Of a stretch of DNA of 64,000 nt, positions 27,992 to 36,618 are shown in pieces. Under the pieces are notes generated by a model. It worked only from the letters and a program-made list of their open reading frames with translations, searched no databases and had not been told where the DNA came from. How positions within the stretch are numbered: position 1 is the stretch's first letter; every line of letters begins with the position of its first letter. Made by a program: the position numbers and the translations under genes. The DNA comes from Actinomycetota bacterium. GTDB lineage: Bacteria; Actinomycetota; Actinomycetes; Nanopelagicales; Nanopelagicaceae. The stretch spans positions 1 to 64,000 of the forward strand of contig WLPT01000002.1 in NCBI GenBank assembly GCA_009698675.1, read 5' to 3'.

Positions 27992-28804
27992 TCACTGGAT
28001 TGGCGTCGCCTCATCGATGGCTGAAACCCCAAGTTCGCCTTGAAAGGCACGCTTGTCACGTCTTTTGTCGACTAGGAGGGCGATTCCTCCGGCTAAGAAG
28101 TAGAGAAGGCATAGCGGTAACGCCAGTAGCATCATCGTAAAGGGATCGGCCGTAGGTGTAAAAGCTGCAGTAAAGAGAACGATGCTAAAAATCCATACCC
28201 GCCATGGCTTCAGGATGGTACTTCCCCGTAGAAAACCAATCAGATTGAACGTAACTAAAAAAATAGGAAGTTCAAATGCTAAACCGAAAAGCAAAATTAT
28301 TCGCATCACGAAATCCAAATAGTCATCGAATTTGACCAAGTTGGAAAGCGAGTTAGGTGTAAAGCCAAAGAGCACCTTGATCGCAATAGGCAGGATGAGA
28401 TAACCCAAAGTTGCACCGAGTGCGAAGAAGGGGGTCGCCGAAACTAAGAAGAGAACCGAGTTTCGCTTCTCTTTGCGATGCAAGCCTGGTGCAATAAATG
28501 CCCACAGTTGGTAGAGCCAAATCGGTGCAGACAGGATGATTCCGGCCAATAGCGCCACCTTAATCTGCAGATTAAGTGGGCCTAGGACGCCGTTAATATA
28601 GAGCGCCCCACAATGTGTGGCACCAGATGATTGGGCCGCTTTCAAATCACACACCGGAAGTGCTAACTGCGTAATTATGTCGTTGTAAAAGTACCAACCG
28701 ACAAATGAAGCAAAAAGTATGGCAACAGATGCGCGAAAAGTTCTCTTGCGAAGTTCGCGAAGATGATCAAGTAATGGCATCCGTGCGTCTGATGTCGACG
28801 CCAT
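27992..28804 (-). CDS. tatC: Twin-arginine translocase subunit TatC
   Basis: This 270-residue membrane protein has six predicted helices and the TatC hallmarks: LLDHLRELRKRTFRA at the cytoplasmic N-terminus and FVMRIILLFGLAFELPIFL. It binds the RR signal peptide and exports folded proteins with TatA. It lies 6 nt downstream of tatA. A TatB gene is not in the window. Confidence 0.95.
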   Translation of the reverse strand: MASTSDARMPLLDHLRELRKRTFRASVAILFASFVGWYFYNDIITQLALPVCDLKAAQSSGATHCGALYINGVLGPLNLQIKVALLAGIILSAPIWLYQLWAFIAPGLHRKEKRNSVLFLVSATPFFALGATLGYLILPIAIKVLFGFTPNSLSNLVKFDDYLDFVMRIILLFGLAFELPIFLVTFNLIGFLRGSTILKPWRVWIFSIVLFTAAFTPTADPFTMMLLALPLCLLYFLAGGIALLVDKRRDKRAFQGELGVSAIDEATPIQ

Positions 28805-28810
28805 AACTAC

Positions 28811-28996
28811 CTACTTCTCAGAAGTAGAGTCGCCCTCTGTCTTCTTTTCATCGACATTCATTTCCTTCATCTCGCTTTTAAAGATGCGCATGGATCGACC
28901 TAGGGAGCGAGCTGAATCTGGAAGACGCTTAGCACCGAAGAGGACGAGAACAACAATGAGCAAAATCAGAATATGGCTTGGTTCGCGCAGAAACAT
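28811..28996 (-). CDS. tatA: Twin-arginine translocase subunit TatA
   Basis: This 61-residue protein has one N-terminal transmembrane helix ([13 protein letters not shown]), the [21 protein letters not shown] amphipathic hinge and helix, and a charged tail. It is shorter than most TatA proteins (80-90) but complete. AAGGGAG precedes the ATG. It forms the protein-conducting oligomer with TatC. Confidence 0.94.
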   Translation of the reverse strand: MFLREPSHILILLIVVLVLFGAKRLPDSARSLGRSMRIFKSEMKEMNVDEKKTEGDSTSEK

Positions 28997-29075
28997 GGGG
29001 CAAACTCCCTTGTAGAGAAGGTGAAATAGAGTGAACGAAGGTTACCGCAGAGTTGGGATAAATGGATAGGCGCGG

Positions 29076-29999
29076 TTATTTCCCGATGTACTCCTTGAGA
29101 ATCGCCCTAGCAGCAGCTGCGACTTCCTGGGCCAGATCATCTGGCCCGACTATCTCAACGCTGCCGGCCGAGGCCAGAACCGAGCGTCTAATCCACTCGC
29201 GTGAATATGAAGTCAATTGTAGATCTTGATCTAAGGAGTCCTTATCGAGGGAGAACCTCTCCATGACTTCGCGAGGACGGGAGTGAATACGAATTGTGTA
29301 AGGGATCATCGCGCCTTGGGCATGGGCTACATCCATTGGTTGCGCACTAGGAAGCGGGGCGACTTCGGCCGATTGAATGCGATCTAACCGAAAGACTCGC
29401 GTTGCATGTGCACTGTGGCAGAGCGCCCAAACATACTCGTGTCCACCCTCAACTCGTAACTCAAGTGGAACAACTAAACGCGTAGAGATGGTGTCTGAGT
29501 ACGAGGAGTGATAAACAATTTTGAGGGCGCTCTTTTTCAATAACGCCGATTCAATCAAGGAGCGAACCGAACCTGGCATCGCTGGTATTGCACTCAACTT
29601 AGCTGGGATAGAGGTACGAGCTGAGAGCTTTCCAACGAGCTCCATCGCAGATGTTTTTAAATCTGTGCGTTCCTGCGGGAGGGATTCGATGACTAGATCT
29701 AACCCAAGCAAAAGCGCAATACTCTCTTCATCATTGAGAGTGCGTGGTCGTGCGAGCGTTTCTGCATTATGAATAGTTACAAAGCCGGAATCAAACGAGA
29801 GATCCATTAACTCCAGAGGGGTATAGCCGGGAAGCCCGCACATCCACAGAGTTGTTAAATCTGCAATCATCTGACTCTGTGATACATCAAAATCCTGCGC
29901 CAAAGTGAGCAACTCAATACCTTGGTGAGAGGATAAATACGGAACAAGATCGAGGAGCCTTGCTGTTCGACTCAATGGCGTCTGAGGTGATTTAGCCAT
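29076..29999 (-). CDS. pafC: WYL-domain transcription regulator PafC
   Basis: This 307-residue regulator starts at ATG 29999, overlapping the pafB stop by 8 nt; the open frame extends upstream within pafB without family resemblance. It has an N-terminal helix-turn-helix (RTARLLDLVPYLSSHQGIELLTLAQDFDVS) and a central WYL domain (ALKIVYHSSYSDTISTRLVVPLEL). With PafB it forms the heterodimer that activates the LexA-independent DNA damage response in mycobacteria. The name derives from neighbouring pafA, which is absent here. Confidence 0.9.
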   Translation of the reverse strand: MAKSPQTPLSRTARLLDLVPYLSSHQGIELLTLAQDFDVSQSQMIADLTTLWMCGLPGYTPLELMDLSFDSGFVTIHNAETLARPRTLNDEESIALLLGLDLVIESLPQERTDLKTSAMELVGKLSARTSIPAKLSAIPAMPGSVRSLIESALLKKSALKIVYHSSYSDTISTRLVVPLELRVEGGHEYVWALCHSAHATRVFRLDRIQSAEVAPLPSAQPMDVAHAQGAMIPYTIRIHSRPREVMERFSLDKDSLDQDLQLTSYSREWIRRSVLASAGSVEIVGPDDLAQEVAAAARAILKEYIGK

Positions 30000-30933
30000 G
30001 AAGCTCAACAATTTCATTGAGTCTGGCAACAATATTATCTCGCAGCGGCTTTGGACTAATAATGAGTACATCCTGCCCATGCCAGAGAACGAGATCAACT
30101 AGTCGACTTGCGTCGAGATAGTTCATGGTGATTCGATCCCACTCTCCCAGGTCGGTGATTGTTAGCGCCGTACTGCGCAGAAGCTGAGCCTTTCCCTTTC
30201 GTATATCTAGTACTGCCTCATTCAAACTTGCCTCACTTTTAAGAGAGTCAAAGACATCAAAGCCCTCTGGAATATCAAAACCCGTCTCACTTGCAATTGA
30301 TCGTATCTGCCCATCTATTCGATCTAATCTGAAGGTTCTAAGTTGGCCTTTTGCAACATCTAATCCAGCTACATACCAGTACGAATTCTTTGTAGCAACG
30401 GCATATGGTTCGATAGTTCTAACCTGCGAAAGCAAAGTTTGAGTTAAGTAGTGAAAACTAATTTGCGCACGCTTTGCAATTGCAGTTGTAATGACTTGGA
30501 AATCTTTATGTGCGGTATTTAGACGAGGGGCTATGGCTGGAAGTGAATCGAGGTCGGACTCCACGCCCATCGATCGAAGTTTAGTTAGTGCGCTGTGTGC
30601 GGCACCATCGAGTGCTGCACCTCTCCAGGCTTCGGCGGCTAAGGAGAGAAGTGCCACTTGCGTTCCAGTGATGCTTCCTAAGTCGAGTTCGTAGCCCTCA
30701 GGTTTGATTCGATAGCCAGCTTCATCCTCAAAGACTGGATCAAAGCTTCCTACTTCTATAACTACACCGAGGTTTCGAAGATCATCCTTATCGCGCTCAA
30801 ACATTCGCTCCTTCGTTTCATCACTACCCTCATAGCCCTCAACGGATCTGAAAATTTCGCTCTTAGTGATAAAACGTTTCGTAGCAAGAAGGGCAATCGT
30901 CAGATTGATTAGTCGTTCAATCTTCCGAGACAC
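29992..30933 (-). CDS. pafB: WYL-domain transcription regulator PafB
   Basis: This 313-residue regulator is read from GTG 30933, which has a strong AAAGGAG 6-12 nt upstream; an ATG at 30969 lies deeper inside trmI. N-terminal HTH (RKIERLINLTIALLATKRFITKSEI), then a WYL domain (ISFHYLTQ ... VRTIEPYAVATKNSYWYVAGLD) with the usual FRLDRIDG element, then the WCX region. It pairs with PafC. It directly overlaps the end of trmI by 17 nt, where other Actinobacteria have the proteasome genes. Confidence 0.9.
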   Translation of the reverse strand: MSRKIERLINLTIALLATKRFITKSEIFRSVEGYEGSDETKERMFERDKDDLRNLGVVIEVGSFDPVFEDEAGYRIKPEGYELDLGSITGTQVALLSLAAEAWRGAALDGAAHSALTKLRSMGVESDLDSLPAIAPRLNTAHKDFQVITTAIAKRAQISFHYLTQTLLSQVRTIEPYAVATKNSYWYVAGLDVAKGQLRTFRLDRIDGQIRSIASETGFDIPEGFDVFDSLKSEASLNEAVLDIRKGKAQLLRSTALTITDLGEWDRITMNYLDASRLVDLVLWHGQDVLIISPKPLRDNIVARLNEIVELHG

Positions 30934-31768
30934 CGTAGGCTCCTTTAGCTGGTCTCCTTCGACGGGCAAGAACTTCTACACCTGGGGCCATTCTCCGAGA
31001 TTGAATGAGAAAGCCCGTATGTCCAATCATGCGCTGCTGCGGGCGCACAGCTAAACCTTCGTGATGCCATCCTCTAACGATGGTTTCAGAGCTCTCCGGC
31101 TCAGTAAATCGACCATCGTTTTTAAGCGCCTCAGCAGTAACCGAAAGTTGTGTGGTCGTGGCCACATATGCCATAAATACCCCACCTGGTCTTAATGCGG
31201 CGGCGGCAAGATCTACACACTCCCAGGGTGCAAGCATGTCTAAAATAACGCGGTCATAACTATCTACAACCTCTTGGTCTTGAAGATCGCCTACCGTCAA
31301 ACTCCAATTCTCTGGCATCTGACCGAAGTAGTTTTCCACGTTAGATCGAGCATTCTCTGCAAAATCTAAGCGACGCTCGACTGAATGAACTCTTCCCGTA
31401 GATCCGGCTGCGCGAAGCAGAGAGATAGTTAAAGCTCCACTGCCCACTCCCGCCTCTAAAACTCGAGCACCAGGATAGATATCTGCAAGACCAATAATCA
31501 TCGCGGCATCTTTGGGATAGACGATTGTTGCTCCCCGCGGCATTGTTAAAACAAAATCGGCCAACAAAGGCTTAAAGGCGGTGAACTTAAGACCGGCTGT
31601 AGTGCTCACGACCGAACCCTCTGGCATACCAATGAGCTCGTCATGAGTTATCCAGCCCTTATGAGTGTGCCACTCTTTCCCGGCAACGATGGTGAAGCTA
31701 TACAGCTTGCCTTTTGGGTCGGTTAATTGAATCCGATCGCCCGCTGCGAAATACCCTAAGTTCGACAC
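30917..31768 (-). CDS. trmI: tRNA (adenine-58-N1)-methyltransferase TrmI
   Basis: This 283-residue tetrameric methyltransferase makes m1A58 in the T-loop of tRNAs. The N-terminal small beta-domain is followed by the SAM-binding motif ARVLEAGVGSGALTISLLRA, then VILDMLAPWE and the family's VHSVERR. Orthologue Rv2118c is 280 residues. It starts with GTG and is divergent from a RecB-like nuclease as in M. tuberculosis (Rv2118c/Rv2119). Confidence 0.94.
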   Translation of the reverse strand: MSNLGYFAAGDRIQLTDPKGKLYSFTIVAGKEWHTHKGWITHDELIGMPEGSVVSTTAGLKFTAFKPLLADFVLTMPRGATIVYPKDAAMIIGLADIYPGARVLEAGVGSGALTISLLRAAGSTGRVHSVERRLDFAENARSNVENYFGQMPENWSLTVGDLQDQEVVDSYDRVILDMLAPWECVDLAAAALRPGGVFMAYVATTTQLSVTAEALKNDGRFTEPESSETIVRGWHHEGLAVRPQQRMIGHTGFLIQSRRMAPGVEVLARRRRPAKGAYGVSED

Positions 31769-31774
31769 GAGGCT

Positions 31775-31780
31775 ATCTTA
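31775..31780 (-). promoter_or_regulatory. Predicted -10 box for leaderless trmI-pafBC operon
   Basis: TAAGAT on the minus strand is exactly 6 nt before the GTG at 31768, in the 39-nt divergent gap to the nuclease gene. Confidence 0.5.
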
Positions 31781-31807
31781 GATGAAAATAATCCTCTGAG
31801 AACGAGT

Positions 31808-32584
31808 ATGTTGCCACTCGTGAGTACAGATGCCCGCCTGCGGCTCTCCCCCAGTAGTGTCAACGACTATAACAACTGCCCACAACTCTACAAATATCGC
31901 TCTATAGATCGCCTGCCGCAACCACCTAGCCTTGATGCAGAGCGCGGAACGTTGGTTCATACCGTCTTGCATGATCTCTTTGAAAGTTTACCAAGTGAGA
32001 GAACAGCTACTACTGCCCTTGACTTACTTCCTTCCAGATGGCTGGCACAGATTCAAGCAAAGCCAGAGCTTGCCGAGTTAGTGAGCAATGAGAAGGAGTG
32101 GCTCGATCGCGCCTCATCTCTTCTTGCGACTTATTTCACCTTAGAACACCCCGAAACATTTGAAGCTACTCATCGCGAGATGCATTTAGAAAATGATTTC
32201 GAAGAGAATGTTTACCTGCATGGCTACGTTGACCGTCTCGATATAGCTCCTAGCGGCGAAGTTCGGATCGTTGATTATAAAACCGGTAAGTCGCCTAAAC
32301 CGGGTTGGGAAGAAAAGGCCTTATTTCAGCTGCGGGTATATGCACTGCTGTACTGGAAAACCTACGGGGTATTGCCTCGTTTACTTAAGTTGATCTACCT
32401 TGGCGACGGTAAAGTTGTGAACAGCAATCCAACTTTGAACGAGCTTGATTCGGCTGAAAAAATCCTGAAGCGAACGGCGCAAGATATCTTTGTTTCTATT
32501 GCCAAGGATTACTGGCCACCTAAACCCAGCAGATTGTGCGATTGGTGTTTCTTCAAAACAATATGCCCAGCTCATACCGATTAA
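31808..32584 (+). CDS. RecB/Cas4-type exonuclease with probable Fe-S cluster
   Basis: This 258-residue PD-(D/E)XK nuclease resembles Rv2119. Early His is in GTLVHTVLHDLFE, the active site motif is RIVDYKTGKSP, and QLRVYALLYW is the family QxxxY helix. One Cys near the N-terminus (YNNCPQLYKYR) and three near the C-terminus (CDWCFFKTIC) match the four-Cys arrangement that holds a 4Fe-4S cluster in Cas4/AddB nucleases. ATG 31808 and GTG 31820 are both possible starts. Its stop shares the TTAA with the convergent HAD gene. Confidence 0.88.
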   Translation: MLPLVSTDARLRLSPSSVNDYNNCPQLYKYRSIDRLPQPPSLDAERGTLVHTVLHDLFESLPSERTATTALDLLPSRWLAQIQAKPELAELVSNEKEWLDRASSLLATYFTLEHPETFEATHREMHLENDFEENVYLHGYVDRLDIAPSGEVRIVDYKTGKSPKPGWEEKALFQLRVYALLYWKTYGVLPRLLKLIYLGDGKVVNSNPTLNELDSAEKILKRTAQDIFVSIAKDYWPPKPSRLCDWCFFKTICPAHTD

Positions 32585-33267
32585 ATCGTGACAGTAAAAT
32601 CTACAAATAGTTCAGAGAGCTTGGCAAAAGAAAGTTGAGCTAGAGAGTTTATCGTTCGTACTCGCGCGCTTTCGGGAACGACTACCAAATGCGGAACAGC
32701 GATAAGCCAGGCTCCGCTTGCTTGTGCTGCACTTACCCCTGTCAGAGAATCTTCAAAGATAAGTGAGTTGGTGATTTGAACTCCGCTCTTTTTTGCTGCC
32801 AGCAGGTATGCATCTGGGTGCGGCTTCGTATTGATAACATCGTCTGAGCTAATCGAATATGGAAATGAGTTTGCCCCTAGATTTTCCAACACCGCATCGA
32901 CTATGTTGCGCGGGCTTGCAGAAACAAGGGCCGTCTGAACGCCATTAGCCTGCAGCTCTTGGATGAGCTCAATTGCCCCGGGCATAAGTGGAGTATTTCC
33001 GCCAAGCTTGGCGCACTGTATATCGATAAGTTTTTGAGTGAAGAACTCAGGTGATTCTGCGCCATTGCAGCGGTCAAACATATATTCACCGACACGTTTT
33101 AAAGGCCCGCCAAGGCAGGCTACTTGATCAGCGTGGCTCCACTCATAGCCGTATGGGGCCGTTACCTCCCCTTCAGACTCTAACCACAATGGTTCAGAGT
33201 CGACCAAAAGTCCATCCATATCGAAAAATACCGCTTCAAAGAATGGCCTCTGCGAAGAGTTCGTCAC
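32581..33267 (-). CDS. HAD-superfamily hydrolase (beta-phosphoglucomutase-like)
   Basis: This 228-residue HAD enzyme has motif I FFDMDGLLVDSEP, motif II (VSASP), motif III Lys in KPHPDAYL and motif IV IFEDSLTGVSAA. This is the pattern of the PGMB/sugar-phosphatase subfamily; substrate is not predictable. I take GTG 33267 as start because TAACCT lies 7 nt upstream. The longer ATG form (33312) would overlap the divergent PAC2 gene. Confidence 0.85.
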   Translation of the reverse strand: MTNSSQRPFFEAVFFDMDGLLVDSEPLWLESEGEVTAPYGYEWSHADQVACLGGPLKRVGEYMFDRCNGAESPEFFTQKLIDIQCAKLGGNTPLMPGAIELIQELQANGVQTALVSASPRNIVDAVLENLGANSFPYSISSDDVINTKPHPDAYLLAAKKSGVQITNSLIFEDSLTGVSAAQASGAWLIAVPHLVVVPESARVRTINSLAQLSFAKLSELFVDFTVTI

Positions 33268-33274
33268 GTAAGGC

Positions 33275-33280
33275 AGGTTA
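33275..33280 (-). promoter_or_regulatory. Predicted -10 box for leaderless HAD gene
   Basis: TAACCT on the minus strand is 7 nt before GTG 33267. On the plus strand TAATCT (33284-33289) lies 8 nt before the PAC2 ATG, so two divergent promoters share a 30-nt gap. Confidence 0.45.
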
Positions 33281-33297
33281 CCGTAATCTTTGCTCTC

Positions 33298-34161
33298 ATG
33301 CAGATACACCAAATCCCGCAGCTTCGAAGACCAGTAATGATTATGGCCTTTACTGGATGGAGCGATGCCGGTGAGGCGGCAAGCGCTGCGCTAGAACATT
33401 TGCTTACTGCGTGGGAACAAGAGCCCGATGCTCTCTCCATACAACTTATAGCGACGATGGACTCTGAAGAGTTCTATGACTTTCAAGTAAATCGCCCTCA
33501 CGTTTTCACCGACTCAAATGATGTTCGCGCACTTACATGGCCCACTACCCAGATATTTTCAGTCAAACTCCCTCATCTAGATTCTGATCTAGTACTCGTC
33601 AAAGGCGCAGAGCCATCGATGAGATGGAAAACTTTTGCTGGACAACTATTGGATTTAGCCGATGATCTAGAGGTTTCAATGGTTCTCACGTTGGGTTCGT
33701 TATTGGCCGATGTTCCACATAGCCGTCCAACAACTGTAAATATTACGGCGGCAAGTGGAGCGTTAGCGGCTAAATTAGATGCCGAAGTATCTAGTTATGA
33801 GGGTCCTACAGGAATCCTCGGCGTGATTCATGATGGAGCACTTGCGCGCTCAATCGATTCCATTTCTTTGTGGGCTCCTGTTCCCCACTATGCATCCAAT
33901 ACGCCCTCACCAAAAATATCCTTGGCGCTCGTACGTGCTCTTGAAGATTTTCTGCAGATCTCCATCCCTCAAGATGATCTAGAGATCTCGGCCGACTCTT
34001 GGAAACTCGATATCGACGAGTTAGCAAAGAGTGATAACGATGTGGCAGATTATGTAAGGAAACTTGAAGAGTTGAAAGATGCGCAAGATATTCCCGAGAT
34101 GTCTGGAGATATTATTGCTAAAGAGTTCGAAAGATACTTACGCAGAAAAACTAAAGATTAG
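33298..34161 (+). CDS. PAC2 (proteasome-assembly-chaperone-like) family protein
   Basis: This 287-residue PAC2-superfamily protein opens with LRRPVMIMAFTGWSDAGEAAS, typical of the family, and has the LVKGAEPSMRWKTF and VLTLGSLLADVPHSRP blocks. The fold resembles archaeal and eukaryotic PAC2 chaperones, but bacterial members (Rv2125) have no proven role. Its presence without local proteasome genes argues against a strict proteasome function here. Its stop overlaps that of the convergent mshC. Confidence 0.85.
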   Translation: MQIHQIPQLRRPVMIMAFTGWSDAGEAASAALEHLLTAWEQEPDALSIQLIATMDSEEFYDFQVNRPHVFTDSNDVRALTWPTTQIFSVKLPHLDSDLVLVKGAEPSMRWKTFAGQLLDLADDLEVSMVLTLGSLLADVPHSRPTTVNITAASGALAAKLDAEVSSYEGPTGILGVIHDGALARSIDSISLWAPVPHYASNTPSPKISLALVRALEDFLQISIPQDDLEISADSWKLDIDELAKSDNDVADYVRKLEELKDAQDIPEMSGDIIAKEFERYLRRKTKD

Positions 34162-35399
34162 AGTTTCAGCCCTAGTAAAGCATCAAGAACTCTCTCCATT
34201 TCTGCACGATCTCCCCCCGAAGATCCCTCTAAACTGCTTGCAACCCACTCTTGGATAATCGCCATAACTGCAGGGGTGTTTAAATCATCGGCCAGGGCGC
34301 GAATAATTGCTTCAATCACAGCCTGCGTTGGATGCACATTTTCAAGTTTGAGACTCTGACGCAAACGTGAGATATGAAATTCGGCATTTGCTAAAAGTTT
34401 ATCGTTCCACATTCGATCTGATCGATAGTGCCCGCTCATGAGAGCGTAACGAATCGCCATTGGATCCCTACCTGCGGCCACAAGATTGGAAACGAGAACC
34501 AAATTGCCTTTGCTCTTGCTCATCTTTTCGCCATCTAGGCCGATCATGCCTGCATGCACGTAGTTAGATGCCAACTCTTTGCCAGTGAGAGTCATAGCTT
34601 GAGAACGACACATCTCGTGATGCGGAAAAATCAAATCACTTCCACCGCCTTGAATATCTATAAGTTCGGAGTTGGTTTGATCAGGCTTTAAATACTCAAG
34701 TGCGATTGCAGTGCACTCAATGTGCCAGCCAGGACGACCCATTCCAAAAGATGATGGCCAACCGGGCTCCCCCGCACGTTGCGACATCCACACCAGGCAG
34801 TCCAAGGAGTCCAACTTGCCGATTAGCGTTGGATCGCCTCCTCGCTGGGAGAAAATCTCCTCCATTGTTGAATGGCTCAGATGGGAAAGTGCGCCAAAAT
34901 CAGATTTTGTACTATTAGAAAAGTAGTAATCACTTCCAATTGCATAAATCGTTCCTTGGGCCTGCAGACTCTCAATAGCCTTTACTACCAGCGGGATAGC
35001 TTCAACGGCACCTATGTAGTGCGCTGGGGGTATGACACGTAAATCGACCATATCGCTAGTGAATAAATCAATTTGAGAGTGCGCTAAATCAACCCAGTCA
35101 ATACCATCGCGTTTAGCGCGCTCAAGTAATGGGTCATCTATATCGGTAATATTTTGAACGTAATTTACTTTGCTGCCTTGGGCCCGAAGAAATCGATTGA
35201 TTAAGTCAAATGTTAGATAGGTGGCCGCATGTCCTAAGTGTGTCGCATCGTACGGAGTGATTCCGCAGACATACATTCGATACTCACTCTTTTTTTCAAC
35301 AATCTCCTTGCGACCTGTTTTGGAGTTTGTTAGATGCATCGGAGCAAGAAAACCTTGAGATTCGAGAGCGGGAACTACGACATCTGTCCAAGAGTTCAT
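34158..35399 (-). CDS. mshC: Cysteine:1D-myo-inositol 2-amino-2-deoxy-glucopyranoside ligase MshC
   Basis: This 413-residue class I aminoacyl-tRNA-synthetase-like enzyme joins cysteine to GlcN-Ins in mycothiol synthesis. The HIGH region has the MshC-specific form CGITPYDATHLGHA, unlike CysS, and the KMSKS motif is EKMSKSKGN. Zn ligands fit YVCGIT, HIEC and HHEMCRSQ. Length equals Rv2130c (~414). It indicates that the organism makes mycothiol as its main low-molecular-weight thiol. Other msh genes are not in the window. Confidence 0.94.
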   Translation of the reverse strand: MNSWTDVVVPALESQGFLAPMHLTNSKTGRKEIVEKKSEYRMYVCGITPYDATHLGHAATYLTFDLINRFLRAQGSKVNYVQNITDIDDPLLERAKRDGIDWVDLAHSQIDLFTSDMVDLRVIPPAHYIGAVEAIPLVVKAIESLQAQGTIYAIGSDYYFSNSTKSDFGALSHLSHSTMEEIFSQRGGDPTLIGKLDSLDCLVWMSQRAGEPGWPSSFGMGRPGWHIECTAIALEYLKPDQTNSELIDIQGGGSDLIFPHHEMCRSQAMTLTGKELASNYVHAGMIGLDGEKMSKSKGNLVLVSNLVAAGRDPMAIRYALMSGHYRSDRMWNDKLLANAEFHISRLRQSLKLENVHPTQAVIEAIIRALADDLNTPAVMAIIQEWVASSLEGSSGGDRAEMERVLDALLGLKL

Positions 35400-35405
35400 T
35401 TTCCT

Positions 35406-35411
35406 ATCCTA
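35406..35411 (-). promoter_or_regulatory. Predicted -10 box for leaderless mshC
   Basis: TAGGAT on the minus strand lies 6 nt before the mshC ATG. The spacer AGGAAA could also serve as a weak ribosome site. Confidence 0.4.
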
Positions 35412-35423
35412 GTTATAGCGCAA

Positions 35424-36128
35424 TCAAAATGCAGGCCAAGGCACTGCTGGCCAATCGCGGCTTGGCTCTGGCATAACGCCGGTTGATATAAGCCGAGTAA
35501 TTCGAGTTTGCGTGGAGGCTATCTCATCGTGCGTTAGATAGGCCGATAGATCGAGCTCATCTGCAAGCAATCGTTGTGCACGTTCAAGCAGGGTTATCTC
35601 CGCCCTGGTCAGGCGATCTCCAGACCATTGCCACAAAACCGTTCGCAACTTATCTTGGCTATGGAAAGTCACACCATGATCGCAGCCAAAGAGAGCTCCC
35701 GACTGATCAGGTAAAAGATGGCCAATCTTTCGATCCGTGTTATTTATTATGGCGTCAAAAATAGCCATCGCTCTTAGTTCAGGCAGATCAGATGAAAAAT
35801 ACTCTGATAAATCAACTGCCTCATCGATATCAATCCACTCCTGGACCATGCCAAAACCATAAGGACCATCACGTAAAACCGTCAAAGGAACAAGATTGAG
35901 TTCAAGAGCATCACTAACTAAATATGCCGCATACTCACGATAAGCCAGCGTTCCATCTTGAAAATCCCACAGTGGGCGCTCCCCCGCAATCGGCTTGTAA
36001 ATGCATGGCAGAGATTGTTCAGAGATAGATACCGATGCATAGAGCGTGGCGTTAGATGCATCTATAAGTCGACCCGTGACTGTTAGATCACCAGTTGTCA
36101 GTAATGCGAGTTTATCGTCGATAGCCAT
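35424..36128 (-). CDS. SCO1664-type (TIGR03843-like) kinase-fold protein
   Basis: This 234-residue protein has elements of a PI3/PI4-kinase or HipA-like fold: IYKPIAGERP (Lys of the nucleotide site), TLAYREYAAYLVS (Glu-bearing helix), NNTDRKIGHLL (catalytic loop) and FGCDHGVTFH (metal-binding loop). The family is actinobacterial, uncharacterised, and clusters with the two genes upstream and with mshC. ATG 36128 overlaps the previous gene by 17 nt; ATG 36152 is the alternative. Substrate is unknown. An inositol-related substrate is conceivable given the mycothiol context, but this is a guess. Confidence 0.82.
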   Translation of the reverse strand: MAIDDKLALLTTGDLTVTGRLIDASNATLYASVSISEQSLPCIYKPIAGERPLWDFQDGTLAYREYAAYLVSDALELNLVPLTVLRDGPYGFGMVQEWIDIDEAVDLSEYFSSDLPELRAMAIFDAIINNTDRKIGHLLPDQSGALFGCDHGVTFHSQDKLRTVLWQWSGDRLTRAEITLLERAQRLLADELDLSAYLTHDEIASTQTRITRLISTGVMPEPSRDWPAVPWPAF

Positions 36129-36618
36129 TGGCTCTCGGACACAAGTGACCATGAGGATCTATTGGAATAGCACATAAGGGACATGGAAGGCGTCCCGAAT
36201 TAACTAGTGCTTTCGAGCGTTTAACGAAGGCATCGCAGAGAGCGATGCCCAAGCGAACCTGCAATGAATTCTCGGCCTCTTCCTCATCTGATGTAATCTC
36301 AAAGAGTTCTACGGTCATGGTTGAATCAACTTCGTCCCACGCCATCGAAATCGCACCTACTTCAAATTCAGGTTCTATTGGTGTGTCTAGCGGCCCATCA
36401 TCGCGTGATTGATTCTCTATTCGAAAGGAAAAGTCGGCCTTTTTTAAACCATTTATTACCTGCTCCAGACGTTGGGCAAGGGCTGCTACCTGCGCCTTCT
36501 CAAGTGCGACTGTTACAAGACGAGACCTATAACGCGCTTGTATAAAAAATGCGCGTTCTCCAGGTGCGCCAACGGTGCCTGAAATGAATCTATCTACATC
36601 GTCAAATACAAAACTCAC
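36112..36618 (-). CDS. DUF3090 (TIGR03847-like) protein
   Basis: This 168-residue actinobacterial protein of unknown function begins FVFDDVDRFISGTVGAPGERAFFIQ. The C-terminus has a rubredoxin/zinc-knuckle-like set CPLC ... HLCPRANG that could bind zinc. It overlaps the upstream phosphatase by an ATGA and the downstream kinase-fold gene, so the three are co-translated. Confidence 0.85.
   Translation of the reverse strand: MSFVFDDVDRFISGTVGAPGERAFFIQARYRSRLVTVALEKAQVAALAQRLEQVINGLKKADFSFRIENQSRDDGPLDTPIEPEFEVGAISMAWDEVDSTMTVELFEITSDEEEAENSLQVRLGIALCDAFVKRSKALVNSGRLPCPLCAIPIDPHGHLCPRANGYRR

Noticed and set aside
34158-35399. Cysteinyl-tRNA synthetase
   Set aside because: The TPYDATHLGHA form of the HIGH motif and the cluster with MshC-linked genes identify MshC.
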